Origin: Luminiphilus syltensis NOR5-1B
Lineage (GTDB): Bacteria > Pseudomonadota > Gammaproteobacteria > Pseudomonadales > Halieaceae
Reading direction: 5' to 3'
Length of the DNA: 57,722 nucleotides
NCBI RefSeq assembly: GCF_000158175.1
Contig: NZ_DS999411.1
Coordinates: 1,426,919-1,484,640 of the forward strand
Within the stretch, counting starts at the first letter, position 1, and each line of letters starts with the position of its first letter. The translations under genes were made by a program, and so were the position numbers. This document shows positions 1 through 9,300 of this stretch, in pieces. The notes under the pieces were generated by a model, which did no database searches, was not told where the DNA came from, and saw only the letters and a program-made list of their open reading frames with translations.

Positions 1-2
1 TG

Positions 3-299
3 TTCCCTGCGCTGACATACAAGGCCGATGGCACTCCGCTTCCCGATTGGGCGGCGCGAGCCAAAAAAGCCCACACCAATGCGGTGGAGAATCTGGTTGC
101 CTTTGCGGCCTTGGTTCTTGTTGCACAGCAGCTGGACATCTCGAATGCCGCGACAACAACAGCGGCCGCTGCTTACTTCTGGCTGCGGGTTGCGCATTTT
201 GTTGTCTACGTTGCCAACATCCCCTTTGGCCGGACCCTGACCTTCGCCGGGTCCTGGGCTGCTCAGCTATGTATCCTGTTTCAAATACTCAGCGTATGA
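3..299 (+). CDS. MAPEG family membrane protein, C-terminal part (cut by window edge)
   Basis: The reading frame is open from the left edge and ends at TGA 297-299, so the 5' end lies outside the window. The visible ~98 residues contain the features of the MAPEG family (membrane-associated proteins in eicosanoid and glutathione metabolism): a segment AKKAHTNAVENLVAFAALV, then helices ending in VYVANIPFGRTLTFAGSW and a short C-terminal helix. MAPEG proteins are about 130 residues with four helices, so roughly the last three helices are seen. Bacterial members are mostly of unknown substrate. The family call is fairly secure from the NAVENL...R..FV...N.P..RTL.F pattern; the function is not known. 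Confidence 0.75.
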   Translation, partial: FPALTYKADGTPLPDWAARAKKAHTNAVENLVAFAALVLVAQQLDISNAATTTAAAAYFWLRVAHFVVYVANIPFGRTLTFAGSWAAQLCILFQILSV

Positions 300-369
300 A
301 GCGTCTGTTAAAACTGACTGAGCTCGAACCCGATAGGCTCGTCCAATACCACTCGAGACGCAAAACGCT

Positions 370-1782
370 TCAGTTTTGAAAAAGCGGAAAAGTCACGCCC
401 AGCGACCAGGCCAGTACCATTCCCAGCGCAAGACCTGATGCAAGTGGACCGGTCTGCTGCGTGACGGCCCGGCCCATGGTGCCAAATACAAGATAGAACA
501 GGATCAGGACCGGCGCGATCAGGAGCAGAAAGAACAACGCTTCAAAATCCAGTGCAACGGCAATCCCAAGGGAAGCGAGAAAGCTGGCGCGGGTAAATAG
601 CCGTCTCAGTATGGATTGATTCGCCGTCAAGACGGAGTCGGCCACCATGTAAGGGAGGGCCCCGATCATCATCGCAGCGATAATCCAGAAGCGCTCTCCC
701 GTCGGCCAGAAATTTGCCGCATAGCGATCCATTGCGAGCCCGAAAATAGCGCAGGCCAACAACAGCAGGGCAAGGCCTGGTACTGCCAGAGGCCCAAAAG
801 AGATCTTCCAGATCCGCAAGAGGACCAGTTGCAGGCCACCAAATACCAATAGGTGTAGAGCCAGGTAATCAGCCACAAGAACGGGCAGCAGATCGGTATT
901 CAGTGCGGTTGCACACACCGGAGCAACCACCATAGGTGCCATCAAAACAAGAGCGGTTTGCCGGAGACTTAATGAGCAATCGGGTGCTTCACGTTTCGGG
1001 AGCAGGGCGCATGCCGGACCCAATAGGAGCACTAAACCAGCTAACAACCCAAGAATGGCCAATCCTGTAGGCAAAATTGTAAGGTGTGAGGTGCGCCCAT
1101 AAGCGCGGTCCAGCCATGCCAGCGCTTCGCTGCGTGCAACCGTGCTTTGCAAGATCGAAACGTGCTCTACGAAGGGTGCGGCGACCGCGCGCCGTGACAC
1201 CGAGCCGCGCACTGTGGTGTCACCTTCGCTTGCCTCGGGATCAACCAATTGCAGGCTTGTTCGCGCAAACTGACGCAATCCGGGCTCCCATGCGCCGGTC
1301 ACCAGTAATAGGTTGTCGGGTTCCCGGGCATCGATCAATTGTGAAAAAGCCGAAATCAGCACTACCGGACCAACATCGTCACGGGCAGCCGCAACGCGCA
1401 CAAGAATATCGGTGGCCATCGAGTGACCTATCAGTGCGATCGCAGGCTCCCCCTGCACGACTGCATCGATCACCTGGGCGGTTTGTTCCATTAAAAGCCG
1501 CGTGGTGCCATCGACCGAGGACACGTCACCCGACATCGGCAGGGGGTGACGCCCGTGGCCAAGGAAGTCGAACGCATAGACACGATAGCCAGCACGCGCA
1601 AGCGGCAACGCATACCCTTGCATCATTTGCTGGGAGCCGGCGAAGCCGTGTGCAACGACCACAACGGGGCCATCAGCCCCCGACTTAATGTAGCTCACCA
1701 CGGGTGTCTGCCCAACATGGCTGCGGCTGATGTCGACTTCGCGGCGCGCCACTTCCAGGACCGCGAGCGATACAAGACTCAA
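370..1782 (-). CDS. Alpha/beta hydrolase fused to a polytopic membrane domain
   Basis: The first ~230 of 470 residues form an alpha/beta hydrolase domain: an oxyanion motif HGFAG near residue 45, FDFLGHGRH near 71 and a nucleophile elbow GHSMA with Ser121. From about residue 235 to the end there are roughly seven or eight hydrophobic helices, so the catalytic domain is tethered to the membrane. The coordinates use a TTG start. However, the best Shine-Dalgarno (AGGAG, 1814-1818) lies 7 nt upstream of an in-frame CTG at 1804-1806, which would add eight residues (xRLYLALA) and make a better N-terminal hydrophobic segment, so the real start may be CTG. The substrate is unknown. The combination of a lipase/esterase-like head with a large membrane tail is unusual. 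Confidence 0.75.
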   Translation of the reverse strand: MSLVSLAVLEVARREVDISRSHVGQTPVVSYIKSGADGPVVVVAHGFAGSQQMMQGYALPLARAGYRVYAFDFLGHGRHPLPMSGDVSSVDGTTRLLMEQTAQVIDAVVQGEPAIALIGHSMATDILVRVAAARDDVGPVVLISAFSQLIDAREPDNLLLVTGAWEPGLRQFARTSLQLVDPEASEGDTTVRGSVSRRAVAAPFVEHVSILQSTVARSEALAWLDRAYGRTSHLTILPTGLAILGLLAGLVLLLGPACALLPKREAPDCSLSLRQTALVLMAPMVVAPVCATALNTDLLPVLVADYLALHLLVFGGLQLVLLRIWKISFGPLAVPGLALLLLACAIFGLAMDRYAANFWPTGERFWIIAAMMIGALPYMVADSVLTANQSILRRLFTRASFLASLGIAVALDFEALFFLLLIAPVLILFYLVFGTMGRAVTQQTGPLASGLALGMVLAWSLGVTFPLFQN

Positions 1783-2054
1783 TGCCAGAGCAAGATAAAG
1801 TCTCAGGGTTTATCTCCTGTTGGCCACCCAGTACTGATATTAAATTATCGCCACAGGAATAAACGTGGCGAATACACCGCCTGAACCGACTTTTGGGCCG
1901 TGACGACAAATGCTGACAACGTTCAAATCGAAGTATATGGCAAATAAAAGAGCCACACATTCACAGCCGCGGGTTTCATCGTCGTAGCAGTACCCGGCAT
2001 CCGATGGCTATCCCGCTGAGCTTGTGATTGTGCAGTTATAGCCCTAGGTTTATG

Positions 2055-2083
2055 TTGACTCCAGCCCAGGTGGGCTGTACTGT
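2055..2083 (+). promoter_or_regulatory. Candidate promoter of the cold-shock gene with a dyad in the spacer
   Basis: A -35 hexamer TTGACT (2055-2060), a 17-bp spacer and a -10-like TACTGT (2078-2083) lie about 150 nt before the cold-shock start. That would give a long untranslated leader, as is typical of cspA-type genes. The spacer holds a 7-bp inverted repeat CAGCCCA-GG-TGGGCTG (2062-2077) that could be an operator. No transcription data support this; the -10 is imperfect. Confidence 0.4.
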
Positions 2084-2237
2084 TGCCTCAGCTAAAAGTA
2101 AGTCTTATGTTTAAGCGCTTCATCACGTGCACTCTTCGTAGTTCTCCGTCCTGTAAGTTTTAAATTTCAGTCTTTTCTGCGGCTAAGCACGCCTTCTGTG
2201 AGGCTGTATTTATAATTTTTTACAGGAATATGACGTT

Positions 2238-2447
2238 ATGTCCGAAACAAGCACCGGTACCGTGAAGTGGTTCAACGAATCTAAAGGCTTCGGCTTTATT
2301 GAGCAGAAGAGTGGCCCAGATGTCTTTGCACACTTCAGCGCCATCACTGGATCTGGATTCAAAACGCTGGCCGAGGGTCAAGCCGTTGAGTTCACTATTA
2401 CGCAGGGCCAAAAAGGTCCTCAAGCCGAGAACATCGTCGCTGTTTAA
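2238..2447 (+). CDS. Cold-shock protein, CspA family
   Basis: This 69-residue protein is a single cold-shock domain that binds single-stranded nucleic acid and acts as an RNA chaperone. It starts with [15 protein letters not shown], which contains the RNP1-type motif KGFGFI, followed by the RNP2-type VFAHF and the terminal G.QA.N(I/V) pattern seen in the family. Length is normal. It stands alone, with a ~150-nt leader downstream of a candidate promoter and a strong intrinsic terminator just after the stop, so it is a monocistronic unit. Which of the CspA/C/D/E paralogues it matches, and whether it is cold-inducible, cannot be told from one copy. Confidence 0.95.
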   Translation: MSETSTGTVKWFNESKGFGFIEQKSGPDVFAHFSAITGSGFKTLAEGQAVEFTITQGQKGPQAENIVAV

Positions 2448-2465
2448 AGCGTAAGATCTTCTTGG

Positions 2466-2497
2466 AAAGGCAGGCCGGCAATGGTCTGCCTTTTTTT
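2466..2497 (+). terminator. Intrinsic terminator of the cold-shock gene
   Basis: About 20 nt after the cold-shock stop is a hairpin with arms AAGGCAGGCC and GGTCTGCCTT (one G-T wobble) around a GGCAAT loop, followed by a run of seven T. This is a textbook rho-independent terminator. Confidence 0.9.
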
Positions 2498-2707
2498 ATG
2501 CCTACGAGAAATGTTTAGCCTGACAATTGAACCTTATTCAGGCTTGGGCGCCATCGGGGTGACGCTACTACCGTGGTGTTGGAACCGGTGTGTTCCGTGA
2601 GTGGAGCAGGGCGTTCACGGTCAAATCAAGATCCGATTGGGGTGTTTTTCTAGACACTAAATTGCCGACACACGTCGATAATATGCGCTGCCATATTCCT
2701 GCGACTC

Positions 2708-4174
2708 TCACGTTCTGGCGCCCTCCCAGAACCCGTGAAAACCATAGGGTTGAAGAGGTAGCGGCACTGCCGCGATGGGCCCCTTGGCAAGATTTTTCGG
2801 ATCGAACACGCAGAGCGTGGTCGTCATCAAAGCACCGTCATAGACAGCGGCAAGAACCCACCCGTCTTCAAGGTCGCTGGCGCCGGGCCGGGGTGCGAAG
2901 ATCGGCTCGCCGACGAACTGGCCCTCGCTTGCACTCCAGATTTCGGTGGGGCGGGACCGATCTACGGTATCCACCCGGGCAATTGCATCGAAGGGGTCTG
3001 ACTTCACGCCATCGCTGCGGGTCGACGCGTAGATGGCAGGCGCGGTTTGACCTTCCCGGGCGGGGTGGACGCGGGGAAAGTCCATGCCGTAGTCCGATAG
3101 CTGCTCCCATTGCGCGTAGTCTGAGTCGTCCCGAACGGTGGCTCTATAAAGCTTTTGGAACGATGGACGGTTGTCGGGTAACTCGATATCCAGCGGCCTA
3201 TGGGGCCCCTGGAAGCCGAATTCACCGCCGAAATCAAAGGATTCGAACGCGCACAATTCTATCGAGCAGGTGCTCTCGTCGACGTCCTGCGCGTTCGCGA
3301 AATGAACGACGAAGGCGCGCTGGGGAAGTCGGATGGTGCGCACGGGACCAGGGCGCCCGCGGGGTATCAGGTATAGCTCACCGCCCTTCGAACTATCCGT
3401 ACGCAGCGCCTCGAGCAGCGAGCCGAAGCCGAGCATCGCCTTGGCGAACTTCGGCAAGCTCACTTTCATCGGATTACCTGCCAGCACATACCAGCGCGGG
3501 GTCGCCACAAAATCGTGCTCGAACTGTATGCCGGGAATAGATGCCTCGCGTTCGGCGACTTGCTTACCCGAGGCGTCGAACTCGCGAAATACAAAGCGGG
3601 CGGGACTCTCCCGGAACAGGTTGCAGCCGATCAGGCGATTGGCCGCGGTATCGATACGCATGTGCGCGAGGAAGGCGGCATCGGGAAGGGCGCCGTTAAA
3701 GGTCTCTTCGCCAATCGTCTCCAGGCTGTCGGAGTCCAGCGCATAGGGCCGGCCTCCTTCCCAACCGGATATCAGGCGCCCCGCCCAGGGCTGAATGGTG
3801 GTATTTGACACATTGCGCGGGCCCGGGGCGCGAATGTTGCGCAGCGGTGACTCACTGACGTTGGTGCCGAGGCCTTTATGGACAAGGTGTCCGGCCGCGT
3901 GCTCGTCGACGTAGGCCGGGGTCTTGACGAACCGCGCCCGGTAGCTGGCCCCTCCGTCGTGTGTAAAGGTGAGCGACCGCACCAGACCGTGCCCATCGAA
4001 GGGGTGTGCGAGTCGATCGCCGATCTTTGTCCAACCGGGACCGTTCTGAAGATGGCGCCCACCGGCAAGCTCGGGTGGCAGTGCCCCTTCGATTGCAGAC
4101 GCCGGAATCTCGAAGGTCTGCTCTCCCGGATTCGCCGTCATCACCGTGTTCCACGCGCCTGCCCGTACGCTCAT
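2708..4174 (-). CDS. Carotenoid oxygenase (RPE65/CCD family)
   Basis: This 488-residue protein is of the family that cleaves carotenoid or related polyene and stilbene double bonds with a non-haem Fe(II) held by four histidines. Four well spaced candidates are visible: His171 (AFLAHMRID), His220 (FEHDFVATP), His291 (FVVHFANAQ) and His480 (YGFHGFWE). The N-terminal GRHLQNGPGW and HPFDGHG motifs are also typical. Length is usual for bacterial members. The ATG at 4172-4174 is preceded by an AGGA at good distance. No carotenoid or retinal biosynthesis genes are nearby, so the substrate (carotenoid, apocarotenoid or lignostilbene-like) cannot be fixed. It appears to be a single-gene unit. Confidence 0.9.
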   Translation of the reverse strand: MSVRAGAWNTVMTANPGEQTFEIPASAIEGALPPELAGGRHLQNGPGWTKIGDRLAHPFDGHGLVRSLTFTHDGGASYRARFVKTPAYVDEHAAGHLVHKGLGTNVSESPLRNIRAPGPRNVSNTTIQPWAGRLISGWEGGRPYALDSDSLETIGEETFNGALPDAAFLAHMRIDTAANRLIGCNLFRESPARFVFREFDASGKQVAEREASIPGIQFEHDFVATPRWYVLAGNPMKVSLPKFAKAMLGFGSLLEALRTDSSKGGELYLIPRGRPGPVRTIRLPQRAFVVHFANAQDVDESTCSIELCAFESFDFGGEFGFQGPHRPLDIELPDNRPSFQKLYRATVRDDSDYAQWEQLSDYGMDFPRVHPAREGQTAPAIYASTRSDGVKSDPFDAIARVDTVDRSRPTEIWSASEGQFVGEPIFAPRPGASDLEDGWVLAAVYDGALMTTTLCVFDPKNLAKGPIAAVPLPLQPYGFHGFWEGART

Positions 4175-4427
4175 ATTATTTTTCCTCGGTTATAGCCGTG
4201 CCGGTCTACTCTTCTACATCGCAGGCCGAGTTCCCGGTCGGTCGTCGCAGCACCGGGACGAGGCTGTTCAAGCACACTATACGCGAGACGCGTTGTAGCT
4301 GGCGGCTCAGCGCGTCTCGGGATACAGGGTTCCGCGCCGGACTATTCCATCACCCTCCGCAAAGCCTCTCGGGTACTAAAATCCAGCCGAAGGTCACGCA
4401 ACGGGCTCGTACTAATCGGGTTCGCTG

Positions 4428-4661
4428 CTACACCTTCCCTCTGCGCTTGGCCTTTTCATCGCGACGACCCCTCGCGGTCAGCGGGACGCCATCTGCATCA
4501 ACGGTACTCCTGGGTTTCTCGCCCCTGGCCAGCTTGGCGGAGCGGCTGCGCGTGATCAGCTCCAGCGTTTCTGAATCGCGCAACCGGGTCGCATTCTTTT
4601 CCAGGGTATCCAGCTCTTCAAAGCTGTACACGTTGTTCTTCAGCTTCTCTATTCGATTCAT
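4428..4661 (-). CDS. Small charged protein of unknown function
   Basis: A 77-residue basic, highly charged protein starting MNRIEKLKNNVYSFEELDTL, with a predicted helical N-terminal half and a Lys/Arg-rich tail ending AKRRGKV. I do not recognise the family. The case for a real gene is a Shine-Dalgarno AGGAG seven bases before the ATG and a helical, coding-like composition. It lies between the propeller gene and the carotenoid oxygenase, both on the same strand, with gaps of about 90 and 250 bp, so it may be expressed alone. Confidence 0.55.
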   Translation of the reverse strand: MNRIEKLKNNVYSFEELDTLEKNATRLRDSETLELITRSRSAKLARGEKPRSTVDADGVPLTARGRRDEKAKRRGKV

Positions 4662-4748
4662 GGTTCGCTCCTATACCAGAGAGTGCCGTTTCAGAGGTTC
4701 TTCCGACCGTAAACGCGTAATCGTCCGCGGCGGCGAAAAGCACTGCGT

Positions 4749-5933
4749 CTAGGGCTCAAGACCTTGAAAAATAAACCGCTGCACGCGCCGACCGGTTTCG
4801 ACCTCAGCGGTGTAGAGGTTTCCGTCCGCATCGACATCAATACTGTGCAACCACGTGAACTGACCGGGATAGCGACCAATGCGGCCGAAGCTGCCCAGAA
4901 TTTCATGGGTCTCACGCAGCAGTATCCAGACCTTTCCATTCATCATGTCGGCGATGTAAAGGTAGGTGCCGTCCGGCGAGATAGCGACATCTGTCGCGGT
5001 GCCTGTGCCGCCTGAATTGGGGGCAATCACAATAGTCTCAATAAATTCGAACTTGCCGCCTGCTTCGCGGAAAACCTGAACACGGTTGTTGCGTCGGTCA
5101 CAGACATAGACGGTGTCTCCCGGACCCCGGACCACGCAATGCACCACACCTCCGAAAGTAGGAGAATGGGGTTCGGCGCTATAGTCGGCGCTGCTCTCCG
5201 AGAACAGGGCGCCGCCGTCTTCGCGTTGCCTGGTCTCGGGTTCTGTGGCGTGGGCACCCAGGTTCTGGATGTGGGTGAGATCGGTCTCGTCAAGTTGCAC
5301 GATACGATTGTTGGTGTAGCCATCGGCCACGAGTATGGACTCCCCGTTGTCGGAAACATCGGCGGGCTTGCCCAGGGTGCTGGTGCTGATATTTCCCTCG
5401 GTGGCGCCGCGACGACCGAACTGGCGAATGAATTCCCCTGTTGCTGTAAAATTCAGGATCACGTGGTCGTCATCGCCGTTTCCGCCAAGCCACACCGTAT
5501 CGTCGGCGTCGACAAACAAACCGTGAACGGTGCCCGGCCACTGATTGATACCGTTAATCTCGGGCGCCAGGCCAGGACCGCCCCAGGCTGTCAGCAGGTT
5601 ACCGTCCTGGTCAAAGCGCAGCACATGGGGCGCCGCGTGGCAGCAGCTCTGGGCGATCGGCGGATTCTTATCCAGCCCGATTTCAGAGGCGCTGAGCGAG
5701 TTCGGGCGGTGCAGAACCCAGATGGTGTTCGCTGCGTCAACGGCCACACCTGAGGCCTGCCCGATGATCAGGTCAGAGGGCAGCCTTGGCCATGCACCGT
5801 CGACGCTGAAGGTAGGAATGGGTGCGCGGTCACTGAGCCGTTCGCTGAAAACGCCGATGGGTGTGTCCGCCTGAACGAGGCCAGGTAGCAGTGCCAGAGT
5901 GGCGATAAAAACAGAACCGAAGCGATTGATCAT
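4749..5933 (-). CDS. Secreted NHL-repeat six-bladed beta-propeller protein
   Basis: The 394-residue product begins with a signal peptide (MINRFGSVFIATLALLPGLVQA) and would be periplasmic or secreted. The mature part has propeller blades of the NHL type, for example GVAVDAANTIWVLHRPNS, GLFVDADDTVWLGGNGDDD, DVAISPDGTYLYIADMMNG and SIDVDADGNLYTAEVETG. This resembles the propeller proteins related to peptidyl-alpha-hydroxyglycine alpha-amidating lyase, but the sequence alone does not establish that activity. A CCHAAPHVLRFDQDGNLL stretch is typical of these bacterial homologues. It is monocistronic or followed by the small 4428-4661 gene. Confidence 0.75.
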   Translation of the reverse strand: MINRFGSVFIATLALLPGLVQADTPIGVFSERLSDRAPIPTFSVDGAWPRLPSDLIIGQASGVAVDAANTIWVLHRPNSLSASEIGLDKNPPIAQSCCHAAPHVLRFDQDGNLLTAWGGPGLAPEINGINQWPGTVHGLFVDADDTVWLGGNGDDDHVILNFTATGEFIRQFGRRGATEGNISTSTLGKPADVSDNGESILVADGYTNNRIVQLDETDLTHIQNLGAHATEPETRQREDGGALFSESSADYSAEPHSPTFGGVVHCVVRGPGDTVYVCDRRNNRVQVFREAGGKFEFIETIVIAPNSGGTGTATDVAISPDGTYLYIADMMNGKVWILLRETHEILGSFGRIGRYPGQFTWLHSIDVDADGNLYTAEVETGRRVQRFIFQGLEP

Positions 5934-6352
5934 CAGAAGCTGCCTATATGTATTGACGGGTTATTGCGATCAAGAGAGATAGCCAGGGGTCAAGGCTGGA
6001 TGCTCCATGGTGACATCAACGCCGACAAGATACACCCGGAATGACGATTGATTCATAGTGCGCCACGCCGCAGCGTCGTGCCGAATCCCAATCAACAGCA
6101 GCCAGCGGTGTAACGAAAATCGGGTCCGTCGGTGCAGTGTTCCTGTGTACCACTGCAACAGCGAAGAGATTCTCTCGCTGAACGGAGATCAGGGTAAGTC
6201 GCAATTACCCTACCTCTGAATTGGGCCGATGAATCACTGGCCCACGCCAGCTGAAGGGCGTTTCATCGTAGACGGGAGTGGTATCGACACCCCCGGCATC
6301 GGAAACCAGTGGAGGCCACATACAGCACTCCACTTTCAAGGAACCATCGTAA
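5934..6352. other. Non-coding gap downstream of mcr, with a hairpin
   Basis: No gene is supported here. A perfect 7-bp hairpin AGGGTAA-N7-TTACCCT sits at 6191-6211, about 140 bp past the mcr stop. It lacks a T tract on the minus strand, so it is not a convincing intrinsic terminator. The stretch 6205-6352 is open on the minus strand in a frame different from mcr and reads like coding sequence, but it has no start of its own. It may be a decayed cistron. Confidence 0.3.
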
Positions 6353-9300
6353 TCAAACGGTAACGGCATTACCCCTGAAGATGCGGGCCAGATAACGGCT
6401 CTCTGAGGGACTGGGTGCAGGGACCGCGCACTGCAGTACCGCCGAAACCAGGCGTTCCATTTCTTCCTGCAATTCGCTCTCGGTGGCCGGCTCCTCAGCG
6501 CGAGCACGCCGGGTTAACTGCACCTGATTGACCGCGGGTACGGTGGGCAAGCGCTCGGTTTCAACCCCCAGGGTTACCGTAAAGGCATGCAGCGAGTTCT
6601 TGACGAACAGCGCAAGGGCGAATTCCTCCCGTGACGATACGAATGAAGTATCCGGAGTGAGCAAAACGATCTGGCAGTTGGGTACCAGCGCGGCGCGCCT
6701 TGCCACGCGGAAGTGATGGGTGAGCTGCTCATCGATCAGGCGCGCAAAGTCCGTGTGTGACAACACCCGATTCCAGGAACCTTCCCGTTCCGCGGCGAGC
6801 GGGTTGTAGGGCAGTCGGGAGAAGGGCGCGCTGACCACTACATCAAAGCCACCCTGGTTTTGCAACAGATCATCGAGAGCGTCTTCAATATTATCCTCGA
6901 TGCATCGAACATCCAAAGTGACCGAATTGCTCTTCTGAAGGCTGTGCTGCACTTCCTCACACGCCTCCGGGCTGCGAGTGAGAACCGTCAGTGAAGCAAC
7001 GCCCTGATTGATGAAGCCATTGCCAATCGCCGACAGTTCTTCGCGCATCGAATCACCGATGAGCACAACCCGCTTGCCCTTGAGTTTGGCGAGGCTGTCC
7101 CGGTCCGGTGGTAGCAGCAATTCCCCCTCGGTTACCGAGCGGTCAAACTTGAGGCCGCCGGAGGGGTGAAAGGTCTCGCCGCTGGCAATATCGTCGGCAA
7201 GGTGAAACACCGTTGACAGGCCAATCTGTTCATCGGTGGGCATTTTGTGGAGATGCAGTCGATTGAGAATACCCGCTTCGATTCCTGCGGCGGCTTTGTT
7301 TACCGATTTCTCGTCAAAGAAAATAGCGGGGGCATCAACAAAGCCCTCCATGAATTGAGTAGCACTTTCTGGTGTAAAGAGCCCGCCGGTGACCAGACGG
7401 TTCATCAGCTTTTCTGCGAGATCTCGGTTGAGGAGGAATGCGGTGGAATTACCGCCCTCAGGACTGTCCTCAACCTGCGCAAAAAGCTTGTCCAATGCCT
7501 TACTCTGTCCCGCGGTGGGCTTTGCGTCGCCCAGCGCGTTCCTCGACAGGGCCATAATGACTTCTGGGGTTGCGCCTTCACGCAAGGCGGCCAACACGGC
7601 CTTGTGCACGCTGTTCAATCGCTTGTTTTCAAGGACCAGTCGACCGCGTCGCTCAAAGAGTCCGGGTGCGCCGCCAAGGCCGCGCAGGCGCGCGCCATCC
7701 ACCGGCCCCGGTGCCAATGCGTTAATTCGAATTTCCGGGCCAAGATGACGTGAAAGAATTTCTGCCAGTACTCGCTGACCTGCTTTTGAAACGGCGTAGT
7801 CCGCCCGATTGGGATAAGCCACCGCGACGTACTTTTCGCCGCCGAAGTAACTGGAGACATTAAGTACGACGCCATAGCCATTGGCCTTCATTTTTGGGGC
7901 GTACTTGCGAATCAATGAGTAGTTGGAAATGAGGTTGGCGTACATGGTGCGATTCCATGCCTCAAGCGACATATCGACAACCATTTCCTCAGCGCCGGAA
8001 ATGCCGGCGTTGTTGATGAGGAAGTCCACATTTCCGAAGAGCTCTATTGAATGATTATACAAACGCTCAAGCGCTTCCTCATCGCCGACATCGATGTCCG
8101 GGAGGATGTGGACCCGCTGATGGGCGTTGGGATAGCCAACGCCGCGGAGTTCTTCGACAATTTCATGGCGTGCCTCCTCGAGCTTTTCCTTACTGCGAGC
8201 CGAGAGCAATACACGGGCACCCGCGATAGCCAGGAAACGGCCCAATTGCAGGCCAATGCCAAGACTGCCACCGGTAATCACCGCGGTACGGCCCTTGTGC
8301 AGGCCCGGCAACACGCGCTGAATGGATTGCGGCATACCGCTCTTGCCGGTTGCGCGCATGATGCTTTCAGGCACCCAGAGGTTTATCGGATCCATGCGTC
8401 GGACCCGGTTGGTTAGCGTCGCGGCCCAGTCTGCGGTAAATGTGAGATTGTCTTCTTCGTTGTTGTCGTAGCGAACCAGCTGGTTAGGCAGCATTGCCCA
8501 CTCGCGCTCGCCTTTTTTGCGCATCTGGCGGTCTTCGTGACGCCAAATGCGGATCAGCGCTTCGATAGCTGCCCGTTTTACTTCGTTGAGATAGTCCCCA
8601 TGGCCATCGGTGGGATTGGTAACGTAGGTCAGGGCCGGTGCTTCTTCGAGGATGCCCCAGCGATCAAGGTTGATCGCCAATGCTGCAGCAAATGCTACGG
8701 GAGATATAATTTCATCGCGAACAAAGGCTTCAACATCGTCATCACCGGCGGTACTGAGCGAGTAGCCGTGCTCTCCGTTGCCCGAGCGCGGTAACACAAC
8801 AATGCCGTCTAATCGGCCGAAGTGATCGCGGATATAATCGAAACAACGGTCTGCCGATTCCCGTCGCAGCGGTTCCAGATGCAGTAGATGAATGCTTTCG
8901 AGATCGCGCGAGGCGCAGAGTGAGCGAGCGAGCCCGAGCGATTCCAGACTGCGGAAGGCAAGAACAACCTTGGCACCACTGACCATATGGCGTTCAGCAA
9001 ATGCCAGTGCGTCTTCATAGTCGCTGCCAGCGAGCAAAAATACAACCTGCCCACTCAGGTCTTCCAGTCGCTTGTCGGGCCAGGATACGAGTTTAGAGCG
9101 GCTTTGCGCGGGCACCTGCATGCCATTGGTGACCTCGATGTGGTGTCCGGATAGCGCGGCGGATTCCTCCGATGCCAGCCAGGTCACCGTAGAGGCCACA
9201 TCGTTTGGCGTCGGATAGCGATATTCGTACTCACCATCGGGGTTCTCTCGCCGGGTAATCATCAGGTCCCGGAATTCCTGCGATGTCGCACCTGCCGGTG

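Noticed and set aside
2583-2625. Possible IS6 transposase C-terminus (reads VFREWSRAF)
   Set aside because: Only ~9 residues resemble SAFNEWGRAVA, with no right end or other parts nearby; too short to support.
2590-3540. A 316-residue plus-strand open frame
   Set aside because: It is antisense to the carotenoid oxygenase, is very Arg/Pro/Ser-rich and has no family features; it is a shadow of the GC-rich real gene.
6191-6211. Hairpin as the terminator of the pcs-mcr operon
   Set aside because: The 7-bp stem is perfect, but there is no T run on the minus strand and it lies ~140 bp from the stop, so it is not called a terminator.
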